A DNA stretch of 34,228 nt, from positions 1 to 34,228 of the forward strand of contig JAEUSW010000146.1 of assembly GCA_016788285.1 (NCBI GenBank), given 5' to 3'. Below are positions 23,089-31,661 of this stretch, in pieces. Both the position numbers and the translations under genes were made by a program. Position 1 is the stretch's first letter. Every line of letters begins with the position of its first letter. The stretch comes from Flavobacteriales bacterium (lineage in GTDB: Bacteria; Bacteroidota; Bacteroidia; Flavobacteriales_F; PHOS-HE28). A model generated the notes under the pieces. The model had not been told where the DNA came from. It saw nothing but the letters and a program-made list of their open reading frames with translations, and searched no databases.

Positions 23089-25521
23089 TCAGAACGGATA
23101 CCCGATCCCGAGGTTCAGGTTGGCCAGGTCGCTGAGGGCCCGGTCCTCCCGGGTGCGTTCGAAGATCCAGCGCTCCCCGGAGGGCAGCGCGGGGTCCTTG
23201 GTCTGGAAGCCCAGGTCGAAGCGCACCAGGAAGAAATCGAAGTTCAGGCGCAGGCCGGCCCCCACGCCGATGGCCAGGTCGCTCAGCAGGTCGCTGTCGA
23301 TCCCGCTGCCCGGGCGCTGGGGGTCTTCCTTCAGGTACCAGATGTTGCCGGCGTCGACGAAGAGCCCCATCTCGAAGAAGCCCACCAGCTTGAACCGGTA
23401 CTCGGCGTTGGCCTCGATACGCACCTCGCCGATGCGGTCGTACGCGATCAGTGGCGCAGCATAGGAACCCGGTCCCACCGAGCGCGCCCGCCAGGCCCGC
23501 AGACCGTTCGCACCGCCCACGAAGAAGCTCGATTCGAACGGAAGCACACCGAGGTTGCCGAAGGGTACGCCCACACCGGCGGCGGCCCTGAACACCAGCT
23601 GGCTCTTTTCATGCAGGTGCCGATAGTAGCGGAGGTCCGCGTCCACCTTCACGAACTGCGCGAAACGCACCCCGTCGATGGTGTGGAAGCTGTTGCCGCT
23701 GGTGTCCGTGGTGCGCTCCCAGCCCAGCAGGCCGGCCACTCCGCTCAGCAGATTGCCACTGGTCTCCAGGGAGGTGCGGAGGAAGACCACATCGCGTCCT
23801 TTGGCCGTCCCCTGGGTGTTCAGGGTGTAGAACGCCCGGGCCCCGATGATCAGGTGGTCCGTGTAGCTGTCGGTGAGCACCGGGTCGTTGGCCTGTTGCA
23901 GGTAGCTCCGGAAGGCGTCGGTGAGGAACGGGATGCGGATGATGTTGAGGTCCACCGGGAAGATGCCCACGGTGGCCCGGGGGCTCTCGGTCCATTCGAG
24001 CCCTAGGCTCGTCCGGGCCAGGGTGCGGTTGTAGTCCGGTCGGCGCTGGTAGTTGTACAGCGCGGTCCAGGTGGTGCGCGGGGCGGCCGATTTGGTGAAC
24101 CAGCGGGCCGGAACGAAAGGGCGCGGGAAGCGCAGGGTGAGCTCCGGGCCGATCTCCACGGTGTTGAAGAGCACATCCCGGCCGACGGCGGTGCTGGTCT
24201 CGCCCGTGCCCGTTTCCTGGCCGGTGATGCTCTGTTGCGCTTCCAGGCCGAGGGTCACCTGCGCCTGAAGGGAACCCATGTTGCGGAACACGTTGCGGTG
24301 GCGGTAGGCCACGCTGATCGAGGTGCCGAGGAAGCCGCCGCGGTTGGTCCCGAAGCCCTCCACCGTGAAGCCTTGCTGCTTGGCGGGGGTCAACCGCATC
24401 GTGCAGTTCACCACGTCCCGCGCTCCGGTGCCCACCGTATCGTACAGAAGGTCCACCCGGTCGAAGACACGCAGGTTGGTCAATCGGCGGAAGGTCCGGT
24501 CCGCCATGCTGGCCTGGTAGCGATCGCCCGGATGGAAGTACACCGCGCTCAGCAGGGCCTGTGGCCGATAGCGTGGCTTCCGACCCTGGAAGAGGAAGCT
24601 GTACCCGTCGCGCATGAGCGTGTCCACGGGTGCGGTCGCGCGGCCGGCGAAGGAGCCCGTGGCGTCGATGGTGACCCGCCCCACGTAATGGATGGTGCCC
24701 TCCCGGGAACCCCGGAGGCCCGCGGCCCGATCGGCCAGCGGTCGGGTCAGACGCATGAGCACGTCCACTTGGTGGTCGCCCGCCGCGGTATCGGCATCGA
24801 AGGACACCAGATCACGGTGGAAGTAGATGTATCCCAGTTCGCGCAGCACGCCGGTCACCCGGTCACGCTCGGCCTCCAGCTCGTCCGCATCGAACCGTTC
24901 ACCGCTGCGCAGGCGCGACCCGTCCCAGGTCTTCGTCAGGTAGTCCTCGATGCTGGGGTCGTCCACCGTGAAGCGGATGTTGCGCATGCGATGCGGCTCG
25001 CCGGGCATCACGTGGTAACGCAAGCGCGCCCGGCGCCCACGGTAGGTGACGGAATCGGTGACCTCGCCCTTGAAGAAGCCCTCGCGCAACAGGTACATCC
25101 GCATCTGGGCCACGGTACGGGAGGTCAGGGTGCTGTCCAGCACCACGGGGGGCTCACCCACCGCCTCGCGCAGCCATTCACCGAACGTGCGTCCAGGCTC
25201 CCTGGGTGGTCTGCCCCGCAGCGCGCGCTTGGCATTGGCCTTGGCGGTGCGCTCCGCCCGTGCGGCCTTGCGGCGCGCCAGCCGTTCAGGCGACGGCAGG
25301 TTGTACATCGCCAGGTAGAACCGCAGCCCCAGGATGCGCTTGTTGGGCCGCTGCTTCATCAGCGAGGCCAGCTCGTCCTTGTTCACCCGTTGGTCCTTCA
25401 CGTCCACCTTCGACCTCACCAGGAGGTGTCGGTCCGCTGGCACGCGGCGGGCCGGGTCGCACGCGGAAAGGACCAGCAAAAGGACCACCGGCAGCACGAT
25501 ATGCGTGGTCCGCGGATGCAC
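23089..25521 (-). CDS. tamL: TamL: lipoprotein-type TamA/BamA-family outer-membrane assembly protein
   Basis: 810 residues from the GTG at 25521, which puts a signal peptide and lipobox (VLLLVLSAC, Cys21) at the N-terminus. The frame is open upstream but runs across the divergent promoter. After the Cys come POTRA-like domains (for example LLREGFFKGEVTDSVTYRGRRARLRYHVMPGE and DVLMRLTRPLADR), then a C-terminal BamA-type barrel from about residue 430 with FFVGGANGLRAWRARSVGPG (the VRGY/F-like lid motif region) and a terminal strand LNLGIGYPF. Lipidated TamA homologues are typical of Bacteroidota and work with TamB in outer-membrane assembly and lipid transport; tamB is not in the window. The gene is divergent from an RNA methyltransferase gene. 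Confidence 0.9.
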   Translation of the reverse strand: MHPRTTHIVLPVVLLLVLSACDPARRVPADRHLLVRSKVDVKDQRVNKDELASLMKQRPNKRILGLRFYLAMYNLPSPERLARRKAARAERTAKANAKRALRGRPPREPGRTFGEWLREAVGEPPVVLDSTLTSRTVAQMRMYLLREGFFKGEVTDSVTYRGRRARLRYHVMPGEPHRMRNIRFTVDDPSIEDYLTKTWDGSRLRSGERFDADELEAERDRVTGVLRELGYIYFHRDLVSFDADTAAGDHQVDVLMRLTRPLADRAAGLRGSREGTIHYVGRVTIDATGSFAGRATAPVDTLMRDGYSFLFQGRKPRYRPQALLSAVYFHPGDRYQASMADRTFRRLTNLRVFDRVDLLYDTVGTGARDVVNCTMRLTPAKQQGFTVEGFGTNRGGFLGTSISVAYRHRNVFRNMGSLQAQVTLGLEAQQSITGQETGTGETSTAVGRDVLFNTVEIGPELTLRFPRPFVPARWFTKSAAPRTTWTALYNYQRRPDYNRTLARTSLGLEWTESPRATVGIFPVDLNIIRIPFLTDAFRSYLQQANDPVLTDSYTDHLIIGARAFYTLNTQGTAKGRDVVFLRTSLETSGNLLSGVAGLLGWERTTDTSGNSFHTIDGVRFAQFVKVDADLRYYRHLHEKSQLVFRAAAGVGVPFGNLGVLPFESSFFVGGANGLRAWRARSVGPGSYAAPLIAYDRIGEVRIEANAEYRFKLVGFFEMGLFVDAGNIWYLKEDPQRPGSGIDSDLLSDLAIGVGAGLRLNFDFFLVRFDLGFQTKDPALPSGERWIFERTREDRALSDLANLNLGIGYPF

Positions 25522-25539
25522 GGAGGAGTGGCTGGTCCC

Positions 25540-25563
25540 TAGTTTTGGCGAAGGCCAAAGATA
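25540..25563. promoter_or_regulatory. Overlapping divergent -7 elements in a palindrome between tamL and the RNA methyltransferase gene
   Basis: On the + strand TAGTTTTG (25540-25547) points toward the methyltransferase gene, 25 nt before its TTG. On the minus strand TATCTTTG (25563-25556) points toward tamL, 34 nt before its GTG. They face each other with 8 nt between. TTTGGC (25544-25549) and GCCAAA (25554-25559) form a perfect inverted repeat with a GAAG centre. The two promoters probably exclude one another. Confidence 0.5.
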
Positions 25564-25572
25564 TCCGACAGG

Positions 25573-26319
25573 TTGAGGGAGGCGGAGTTCAAGTTGACAC
25601 GTGCGCTGCTGGAGCGGCGGCATCGCAGGACCGAAGGCGCGTTCCTCGTCCAGGGACGCAAGCTGGTGGGCGAGGCCTTGGGTTCCGGATGGCCGGTGCG
25701 GTTCGTGGTGGCCACGGCCGAGGCGGCCCGCACGGCGGAAGTCCCGGAGCATCTGTTGCGCATCGCGCCTCCACATCGGTTGGAGCGGCTGGGCACCTTC
25801 GAGCAGGGCAATGAGCTGATCGCCGTCGTGGACCTGCCCCCGCCAGGCGATGACGGGCCGTTGCATGCGGCGGAGCTGGTGCTGGCCCTGGACGGAGTGG
25901 CCGATCCGGGGAACCTCGGCACCATCATCCGGTTGGCCGATTGGTTCGGGATCCGCCGCATCTGGTGCGCCGAGGGTTCGGTGGACCCGTTCAATCCGAA
26001 GACCGTTCAGGCCAGCATGGGTTCGGTGTTCCGCGTGAACGTGTTGGCCATGGTGCTGGCGGACAGGCTGTCGCGCGCACGGCGTGAAGGGGCGGAGGTC
26101 TATGCGGCCGACATGACCGGCGCATCCGCGTTCGAAGTGGGGCTGCGTCGCCCGGCGGTGCTGGTGCTCGGCAGTGAATCACACGGGCTTTCGGACGCGG
26201 TGAGGGCGCAGGCCGATCAGGTGGTGCGCGTGCCGGGCGGGGGAGGCGCGGAGTCGCTCAACGTGGCGATGGCCGCCACGGCCCTGTGCATGGAGTTCGC
26301 GCGACGCCGTCAATCCTGA
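25573..26319 (+). CDS. SpoU/TrmH family RNA 2'-O-methyltransferase
   Basis: 248 residues from a TTG at 25573. An N-terminal substrate-binding domain (EFKLTRALLERRHRRTEGAFLVQGRKLVGEAL) is followed by the SPOUT knot domain with all three motifs: motif 1 DPGNLGTIIRLADWFG (111-126), motif 2 VLVLGSESHGLS (196-207), motif 3 VRVPGGGGAESLNVAMAATALC (218-239). It uses SAM to methylate a ribose in rRNA or tRNA; the exact nucleotide cannot be told. The 3' end overlaps the convergent flavoprotein gene by 10 bp. Confidence 0.92.
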   Translation: MREAEFKLTRALLERRHRRTEGAFLVQGRKLVGEALGSGWPVRFVVATAEAARTAEVPEHLLRIAPPHRLERLGTFEQGNELIAVVDLPPPGDDGPLHAAELVLALDGVADPGNLGTIIRLADWFGIRRIWCAEGSVDPFNPKTVQASMGSVFRVNVLAMVLADRLSRARREGAEVYAADMTGASAFEVGLRRPAVLVLGSESHGLSDAVRAQADQVVRVPGGGGAESLNVAMAATALCMEFARRRQS

Positions 26320-27875
26320 GCGACGGAACGTCCCGTGCGCACGGCGATGCGCTCCGCCACCCGCATACCGTCCATGGCGGCGCTCACGATACCGCCGGCG
26401 TAGCCGGCTCCTTCCCCGCAGGGATAGAGCCCTTCGACCTCCGGGTGCTCCAGCGTGTCCGGGTCGCGCGGGATGCGCACAGGGCTGCTCGTTCGGCTCT
26501 CGACGGCCACCAGCACGGCCTCGTTGGTGCGGTAACCGCGCATGCGCTTTCCCACGCGCACCAGGGCCGTTCGCAGGCGCTGGACCACCGGAGGGGGCAG
26601 CAGTTCGTTCAACGGCGCACTGACGATGCCGGGCGGATAGCTGCAGTCGGGCAGGTCGGTGCTCACCCGCCCGGCGATGAGGTCCTCCATGCGCTGCGCC
26701 GGTGCGCGCTGGGTGCCGCCGCCCATCCGCCAGGCCAGGTGTTCCACGGCCCGCTGGGCCTCCATGCCCGCAAGGGCGCCGCTGGGCAGGTGAAGGCTTC
26801 GCGTGTCCACCACCAGGCCTGAGTTCGCGAACGGGTTGTTCCGCTTGCTCGGGCTCCATCCGTTGGTCACCACCTCGTCGGGTGCTGTCGCACAGGGCGC
26901 GATGATGCCGCCCGGGCACATGCAGAAGCTGTACACCCCATGGCCGTCCACCTGCTCCACCAGACCGTAGCTCGCCGGAGGCAGCAGGGGGTCGCGTGTG
27001 GCGCAGTGGTACTGCATCGAATCGATCACCGCCTGCGGATGCTCCACACGCACGCCGAGGGCGAAGTCCTTGCGCTCGATGCGGATCCCTTTCGCGTGCA
27101 GGAGCCTGAAGATGTCGCGCGCGCTGTGCCCCGTGGCCAGCACCACGCGGTCCGTGGGCATCTCGGTGCCGTCCAGGGTGCGAAGGCCGCGAAGCCGCCC
27201 GTTCTCCACGATCAGGTCGGTGACGCGACGTCCGAACCGCACCTCGCCGCCGGCGGCCAGGATGGCCTCGCGCATGGCGGTGATGATGCCCGGCAACTTG
27301 TTGGTCCCCACATGGGGATGCGCGTCCACGAGGATGTCCGGGGAGGCGCCGAAGGCCACCAGCCGGTCGAGCACGCCACGCACATCGCCGCGTTTCGTGG
27401 AGCGCGTGTACAGCTTTCCGTCGCTGTAGGTTCCTGCACCTCCCTCCCCGAAGCAGTAGTTGCTGTCGGGGTCCACCACATGCTCGCGGTTGATCAAGGC
27501 AAGGTCCCGCCGGCGGGAGCGCACGTCCTTGCCGCGTTCGATCAGCACCGGCCGAAGGCCGAGCTCGATGGCGCGCAGGGCACAGAAAAGGCCCGCCGGG
27601 CCACAGCCCACGATGTGCACGGCCGGTGCGTTGCGGACATCATGTGGCCCGAAGGTCGGCGTGCGTTCCACCACCGCGGGGTGGTCCAGGGCCACCCGAA
27701 GGCGGATGCGCGGCGGCCGGCTCCGGGCATCGATCGATCGGCGGAGCACCCGGTGCGTGAGGTCGGCGTGGGCCGCCTGGCCGGCGGCCTCCAATGCCGC
27801 GGTCCGCACGAGCACCGGGTCGGCGGCCTCGCCGGGCGTCAGCACCAGCTCCACCGTCCGTGGATCGCCCGTCAT
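26310..27875 (-). CDS. FAD-dependent oxidoreductase, COG2509-like
   Basis: 521 residues. An N-terminal ~85-residue domain (RSIDARSRPPRIRLRVAL) is followed by the dinucleotide-binding motif VHIVGCGPAGLFCALRA around 87-103, then YCFGEGGAGTYSDGKLYTR, a VLATGHSARD segment, FALGVRVEHPQAVIDSMQ, CMCPGGIIAPC and a C-terminal PCGEGAGYAGGIVSAAMDGMRVAE flavin-binding end. This layout matches uncharacterised NAD(FAD)-utilising dehydrogenases. The reaction is unknown. The ATG overlaps the porT stop (ATGA), so it is translationally coupled as the last gene of the five-gene operon. Confidence 0.85.
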   Translation of the reverse strand: MTGDPRTVELVLTPGEAADPVLVRTAALEAAGQAAHADLTHRVLRRSIDARSRPPRIRLRVALDHPAVVERTPTFGPHDVRNAPAVHIVGCGPAGLFCALRAIELGLRPVLIERGKDVRSRRRDLALINREHVVDPDSNYCFGEGGAGTYSDGKLYTRSTKRGDVRGVLDRLVAFGASPDILVDAHPHVGTNKLPGIITAMREAILAAGGEVRFGRRVTDLIVENGRLRGLRTLDGTEMPTDRVVLATGHSARDIFRLLHAKGIRIERKDFALGVRVEHPQAVIDSMQYHCATRDPLLPPASYGLVEQVDGHGVYSFCMCPGGIIAPCATAPDEVVTNGWSPSKRNNPFANSGLVVDTRSLHLPSGALAGMEAQRAVEHLAWRMGGGTQRAPAQRMEDLIAGRVSTDLPDCSYPPGIVSAPLNELLPPPVVQRLRTALVRVGKRMRGYRTNEAVLVAVESRTSSPVRIPRDPDTLEHPEVEGLYPCGEGAGYAGGIVSAAMDGMRVAERIAVRTGRSVAQD

Positions 27876-28606
27876 CCCTCGAAGGTGAAGGTCAGCACGT
27901 AGGTCTTCGTACGGATGCTCTGCAGCGGCGTGCTGAACCGCGTGCCATCATCGATCAGGAGGTTGGGGATCCCGATCCCCGTCTTGAGCTCGATGCCGAA
28001 CTTGAAATAGGGCAGGAAGAAGTCGAAGCCGCCACCGACCTCCGCGGCATAGTCGAACCGGTTCAGCTTCACCACCACCTCCTCGTCGATCGCGTTGTTG
28101 ACGTCCTTCTGGCTGGCCATGTCGATCGCCGCCTTGCCGCCCGCCACCACGTACACCGCGAAGTTGTTGATGCGGTCGCTGCGGAACTTCAGGAGCAGGG
28201 GGAACTCGAGATAGGTGCTTTCCACGGGCTTCTCGTACACCACCTCGGTGCCGTCGCTTCGCCGGAAGCGGTAACGGAGCACGCGGTCCTGGAACGAGAG
28301 CGAGGGGATGAAGCGCACGCTCAGGTTCGTGGTCATGTTCAGCGAACCGATGATCCCGAGGTTGAAGCCCGGCTTGCGCAGGTGGTCGATCGCCATCACG
28401 CTGTCCCTCGAGTAGGCCTGCGGGTCGAGCTTCATGAAGAAGTCGGACGTGTTGTAGGCCAGCAGGAAGCCGAAGTGGAACCGCCGCAGGTCGAAGTTGG
28501 GCAGGTGCTCGGTCTTGATCCCCTTCACCGGCCCGGTCATCTGGGGCCGGGCATCGCCCGGGATGAGCCAGCACAGCGGCAGCAGCAGCGGAAGGAGGCG
28601 CTTCAT
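27872..28606 (-). CDS. porT: Type IX secretion system outer-membrane protein PorT
   Basis: 244 residues with an N-terminal signal (MKRLLPLLLPLCWLIPGDARPQ). The motif LPNFDLRRFHFGFLLAYNTSDFFMKL is diagnostic in kind of PorT/SprT, read here as LPNFDLRRFHFGF plus the following strand. Further barrel strands include FNLGIIGSLNMTTNLSVRFIPSL, YLEFPLLLKFRSDRINNFAVYVVAGG and FKFGIELKTGIGIPN, and the end is TKTYVLTFTFEG. PorT is required for secretion and surface attachment of T9SS cargo such as the four sorting-domain proteins in this window. The gene lies between ubiE and a flavoprotein gene, with 42 nt after ubiE and a TACCTTCG element in that gap. Confidence 0.9.
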   Translation of the reverse strand: MKRLLPLLLPLCWLIPGDARPQMTGPVKGIKTEHLPNFDLRRFHFGFLLAYNTSDFFMKLDPQAYSRDSVMAIDHLRKPGFNLGIIGSLNMTTNLSVRFIPSLSFQDRVLRYRFRRSDGTEVVYEKPVESTYLEFPLLLKFRSDRINNFAVYVVAGGKAAIDMASQKDVNNAIDEEVVVKLNRFDYAAEVGGGFDFFLPYFKFGIELKTGIGIPNLLIDDGTRFSTPLQSIRTKTYVLTFTFEG

Positions 28607-28616
28607 GGATGCGCAA

Positions 28617-28624
28617 CGAAGGTA
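28617..28624 (-). promoter_or_regulatory. Possible internal -7 element before porT
   Basis: The minus strand reads TACCTTCG, one mismatch from TAnnTTTG, 10 nt before the porT ATG. It is in the only non-overlapping junction of the operon, so porT and the flavoprotein gene may also be transcribed separately. Confidence 0.35.
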
Positions 28625-28648
28625 GACAGCGATCCTTGCCCGCGGCGT

Positions 28649-29362
28649 TCAGGCCCGTGCGGTATACAGCGTGGCGATGCCGCCGGACAGACGCCTGGAG
28701 GCGATGCCATCGAACCCTGCTGCACGGAGGCGTTGCTCGAACGCCGGTCCCTCGGGGAACGCATCCACGGACCGTGGCAGGTAGCTGTAGGCGCTGGCGT
28801 CACCGCTCACCCAGCGGCCCACCACGGGCATCACCCGGTGGAAGTAGAGGCGGAACAAGGCCCCCATGAGGCCGCGGGCCTTGGAGAACTCCAGGACCAG
28901 CACCCGACCGCCAGGCCGGAGCACGCGCCGCATCTCCCGCAGGCCGCGGTCCAGGTCGTCGAAGTTGCGCACCCCGAAGGCCACGGTCACCGCATCGAAC
29001 CGGCCGTCCGGGAAGGGGAGCGACTCGGAGGCCGCCCGGACCAGCTCCACCCGGTCTGACAGCCTGGCCCGGGCCACTTTGGTGCGGCCATGCGACAGCA
29101 TGCCCTCGCTGATGTCCGCGCCCACCACGGAGCGGGCATGCCGCGCGCAGAGCAGGGCCAGGTCCGCCGTTCCTGTGGCCAGGTCGAGCAGGCGCTCCAC
29201 CGGCTCCTCGCGCAGGATGCCCAGCACACGTCGGCGCCAGGCCCGGTCCACGCCGAGGCTGAACAACCGGTTCAGCAGGTCGTATCGCGGCGCGATGGCG
29301 TCGAACATGTGTTCGACCTGCTCGCGCTTCGAGCCTTCCTTCGCGTACGGCTTCACGCTCAT
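28649..29362 (-). CDS. ubiE: Demethylmenaquinone methyltransferase (MenG/UbiE)
   Basis: 237 residues from the ATG at 29362, which overlaps the kinase gene stop as TGATG. The UbiE signature segments are present: EQVEHMFDAIAPRYDLLNRLFSLGVDRAWRR read as FDAIAPRYDLLNRLFS plus the D-x-x-WRR motif, motif I LLDLATGTADLA (59-70), GADISEGML, LPFPDGRFDAVTVAFGVRNFDD and LRPGGRVLVLEFSK. It performs the last step of menaquinone synthesis, C-methylation of demethylmenaquinone. Menaquinone rather than ubiquinone is expected in Bacteroidota. Confidence 0.95.
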   Translation of the reverse strand: MSVKPYAKEGSKREQVEHMFDAIAPRYDLLNRLFSLGVDRAWRRRVLGILREEPVERLLDLATGTADLALLCARHARSVVGADISEGMLSHGRTKVARARLSDRVELVRAASESLPFPDGRFDAVTVAFGVRNFDDLDRGLREMRRVLRPGGRVLVLEFSKARGLMGALFRLYFHRVMPVVGRWVSGDASAYSYLPRSVDAFPEGPAFEQRLRAAGFDGIASRRLSGGIATLYTARA

Positions 29363-30363
29363 CAGGCGCGGTCGGCTTCCGGCAGCGTGAGGCACTCCGC
29401 CAGCAACAGGTCGCGGTCGATCGGCACCACGCCCACCTGCTCGCAGACCAACCCGCCGGCGAGGTTGGCCCAGGCGGCAAGGGTGCGCGCCGGTGCCCGC
29501 TGGGCCAGCAACAGCGCGGCCACCGCGATCACCGTGTCGCCGGCGCCGCTCACATCGGCGATGGTGCGCACATGGGCGGGGATCAGGTGGTCCTCGGTGC
29601 CTCCGTGCACGAGCACGCCGTGCTCGCTCAGGGTCACCAGCGTCAGCCGATTGCCCAAGGCGCTCTCCAGGGCCTTCACCGCCCGGCGCAGCTGGGCCTC
29701 ATCGTTCGCATGCACGTCCATCCGCAGCCCCTCCCGCAGTTCCTTCAGGTTGGGCTTGAAGAGGTCCACGTCCTGATAGGCCATGAAGTTCCGCTTCTTG
29801 GGGTCCACGGCCGTGGGGATGCCTTCGGCGCGCGCCAGATGCACCACCTCGCGGATGAAGGGCGGACTGAGCACGCCCTTGTCGTAATCCTCGAACACGA
29901 TCACCCCGGGGCGGGCGGACCTCACGCGGGCCTTCACGGCCTCGAGCAATCGCTCGCTGTCCTGCTCGCTCAGCGCATGGTCGTCCTCCTCGTCCACGCG
30001 CACGATGTGCTGATGGCCGCTGATCACGCGGGTCTTCACCGTGGTTCGGCGCTGGGCGCTGCGCAACAGGCCTTCGGTCGGCAGGCCGAGGCCGCCGAAC
30101 AACTGGTCCAGGCGTGCGGCGTGCTCGTCCTCGCCCACCATGGTCATCACCATGGGCCTGGCGCCGAGCGCGCGGAGGTTGAGGGCCACGTTGGCCGCGC
30201 CGCCCAGTCGCGCGCTGCGTTCCTGCACATGCACCACGGGCACGGGTGCCTCGGGGCTGATGCGGTCCACCCGCCCCCAGAGGTAGGCGTCCAGCATCAC
30301 ATCGCCCAGGACAAGGGCCTCTGTCCGCGCGAAGGCAAGGAAGCGGTCCTGGACGTTCATCAT
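29362..30363 (-). CDS. hldA: D-glycero-beta-D-manno-heptose-7-phosphate kinase (RfaE1/HldA type)
   Basis: 333 residues of the PfkB/ribokinase fold. Motifs: LGDVMLDAYLWGRVDRISPEAPVPV read as LGDVMLDAYLWG and ISPEAPVPV (the heptose-kinase signature), PfkB motif 1 LGGAANVALNL (53-63), DPKKRNF, LFKPNLKE, and the anion-hole motif DVSGAGDT with catalytic Asp (270-277). It phosphorylates heptose-7-phosphate at C1 on the way to ADP-heptose for lipopolysaccharide. Only the kinase is present; the adenylyltransferase domain fused in E. coli HldE must be encoded elsewhere. Its start overlaps the aminotransferase stop and its stop overlaps the ubiE start. Confidence 0.9.
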   Translation of the reverse strand: MMNVQDRFLAFARTEALVLGDVMLDAYLWGRVDRISPEAPVPVVHVQERSARLGGAANVALNLRALGARPMVMTMVGEDEHAARLDQLFGGLGLPTEGLLRSAQRRTTVKTRVISGHQHIVRVDEEDDHALSEQDSERLLEAVKARVRSARPGVIVFEDYDKGVLSPPFIREVVHLARAEGIPTAVDPKKRNFMAYQDVDLFKPNLKELREGLRMDVHANDEAQLRRAVKALESALGNRLTLVTLSEHGVLVHGGTEDHLIPAHVRTIADVSGAGDTVIAVAALLLAQRAPARTLAAWANLAGGLVCEQVGVVPIDRDLLLAECLTLPEADRA

Positions 30364-31553
30364 GCCTGCAGGCGTTCCCCGAAGGAGCGCAGACGCTGGA
30401 TGGCCTCGGTCAGTTTGGCGTCCGCGGTGGCGTAACTGATGCGGATCGTGCCGGGGGCCCCGAAGGCATCGCCGTCGACCACCGCCACCCCGGCGGCATC
30501 GAGCAGGGTCATGCAGAGGTCCTCCGTGGAGGTGATCGTGCGGCCTTCAAGGGTGCGGCCCAGCCATGCGGAGACATCGGGCAGGACATAGAACGCGCCC
30601 ATGGGCCGGTTGCAGCGCAAGCCGGGCACCCCGGTCAGACCGTGGACCACCAGGTCGCGGCGACGCAGGAAGTCGGAGCGCATCGGGGCCAGCACGGCCG
30701 GATCGGCCTGCATGCAGGCCAGGGTCACCCGTTGTGCGATGCTGTTGGCCCCGCTGGTGAACTGACCCTGCACGGTGTTGCAGGCCTTCGCGATCCAGGC
30801 CGGCGCGGCGATGTACCCCACGCGCCAGCCGGTGAGGGCGAACGCCTTGGAAAGCCCGTTCACCGTCACCGTCCGGTCCATCATCCCCGGAAAGGTGGCG
30901 AAGGAGGTGTGGCGGCCATCGAACACGATGTGCTCGTAGATCTCGTCGCTGATGACCAACAGGTCGGGGTGGCCCTCCACCACGCGGGCCAGCTCCTCCA
31001 GCTCTGCGTGTGTGAACACCGAGCCGGAGGGGTTGCACGGTGAGCTGAACAGCAGGAGCCGCGTGCGCGGGGTGATGGCCGCTGCGATCCGGGCGATGGG
31101 CGGCTTGAACTCCTCCTCCAAGGTCGACGGCACGATCACCGGGGTGGCACCGGCCATCCGCACCTGTTCGCGATAGGTCACCCAAAAGGGGGCGGGGATG
31201 ACCACCTCGTCGCCCGGGCCCACGAGGCTCAGGACCGCGTTCATGATGGCCTGTTTGGCACCGGTGCTCACCACCACCTGGTCCGCATGGTAGTCCAGAC
31301 CGTTGTCCCTGCGCAGCTTATCGGCGATGGCCTGGCGCACATCGGCGAAGCCGTTCACTGGGGGGTATTTGTGCCAGGGGCCGTCGATGGCCTTGTGGGC
31401 CGCCTCCAGCGCGAATGCGGGCGGGTCATGGTCGGGCTCCCCGAGGCTCAGGTCGATGATGTCCCTTCCCTGTGCGCGCAGTTCGCGGCAACGCCGGGCC
31501 ATCATCAGGGTGGCGGGTTCTTGAATGGAACGGACGAGCGCGGAAGGACGCAT
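30360..31553 (-). CDS. PLP-dependent aminotransferase, class I/II (aspartate-type)
   Basis: 397 residues from the ATG at 31553; the frame is open upstream but crosses the promoter region. Fold-type I motifs: VVVSTGAKQAIMNAV, the SSPCNPSG loop with the Asn (174) near PLP, ISDEIYEHIVFDG with Asp203, the Schiff-base Lys236 in NGLSKAFALTGWRVGY. The overall pattern matches subgroup Ib aspartate aminotransferases, but tyrosine or prephenate acceptance cannot be excluded. The Cys in place of the common Pro/Asn context (SPCNPSG rather than xPxNPTG) is a small variation. First gene of the overlapping operon leading to hldA, ubiE, porT and the flavoprotein. Confidence 0.9.
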   Translation of the reverse strand: MRPSALVRSIQEPATLMMARRCRELRAQGRDIIDLSLGEPDHDPPAFALEAAHKAIDGPWHKYPPVNGFADVRQAIADKLRRDNGLDYHADQVVVSTGAKQAIMNAVLSLVGPGDEVVIPAPFWVTYREQVRMAGATPVIVPSTLEEEFKPPIARIAAAITPRTRLLLFSSPCNPSGSVFTHAELEELARVVEGHPDLLVISDEIYEHIVFDGRHTSFATFPGMMDRTVTVNGLSKAFALTGWRVGYIAAPAWIAKACNTVQGQFTSGANSIAQRVTLACMQADPAVLAPMRSDFLRRRDLVVHGLTGVPGLRCNRPMGAFYVLPDVSAWLGRTLEGRTITSTEDLCMTLLDAAGVAVVDGDAFGAPGTIRISYATADAKLTEAIQRLRSFGERLQA

Positions 31554-31578
31554 GGAAGCGGGACCTGCTTGGACAGAA

Positions 31579-31608
31579 GCGGCAAAACTAGGCAAGCGGT
31601 CGGGGGTG
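31579..31608 (-). promoter_or_regulatory. Aminotransferase operon promoter region with element shared with fbaB
   Basis: The minus strand has TAGTTTTG at 31583-31590 (exact TAnnTTTG), 29 nt before the ATG. The 30-bp stretch is nearly identical to 23040-23070 upstream of fbaB. Confidence 0.55.
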
Positions 31609-31646
31609 CGCCCCGGCCGGGTCCCTTCGGTGCCGATATTCGTCAA

Positions 31647-31654
31647 CATCTTTG
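31647..31654 (+). promoter_or_regulatory. Possible -7 element of the 173-aa membrane-anchored protein gene
   Basis: The + strand reads CATCTTTG, one mismatch from TAnnTTTG, 7 nt before the ATG at 31662. It is divergent from the aminotransferase promoter in the 108-nt spacer. Confidence 0.35.
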
Positions 31655-31661
31655 TCCACGC

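Noticed and set aside
25522..25866. N-terminal extension of the tamL frame
   Set aside because: The extension would be antisense to the RNA methyltransferase gene and cross the divergent promoter; the GTG at 25521 gives a normal lipoprotein signal.
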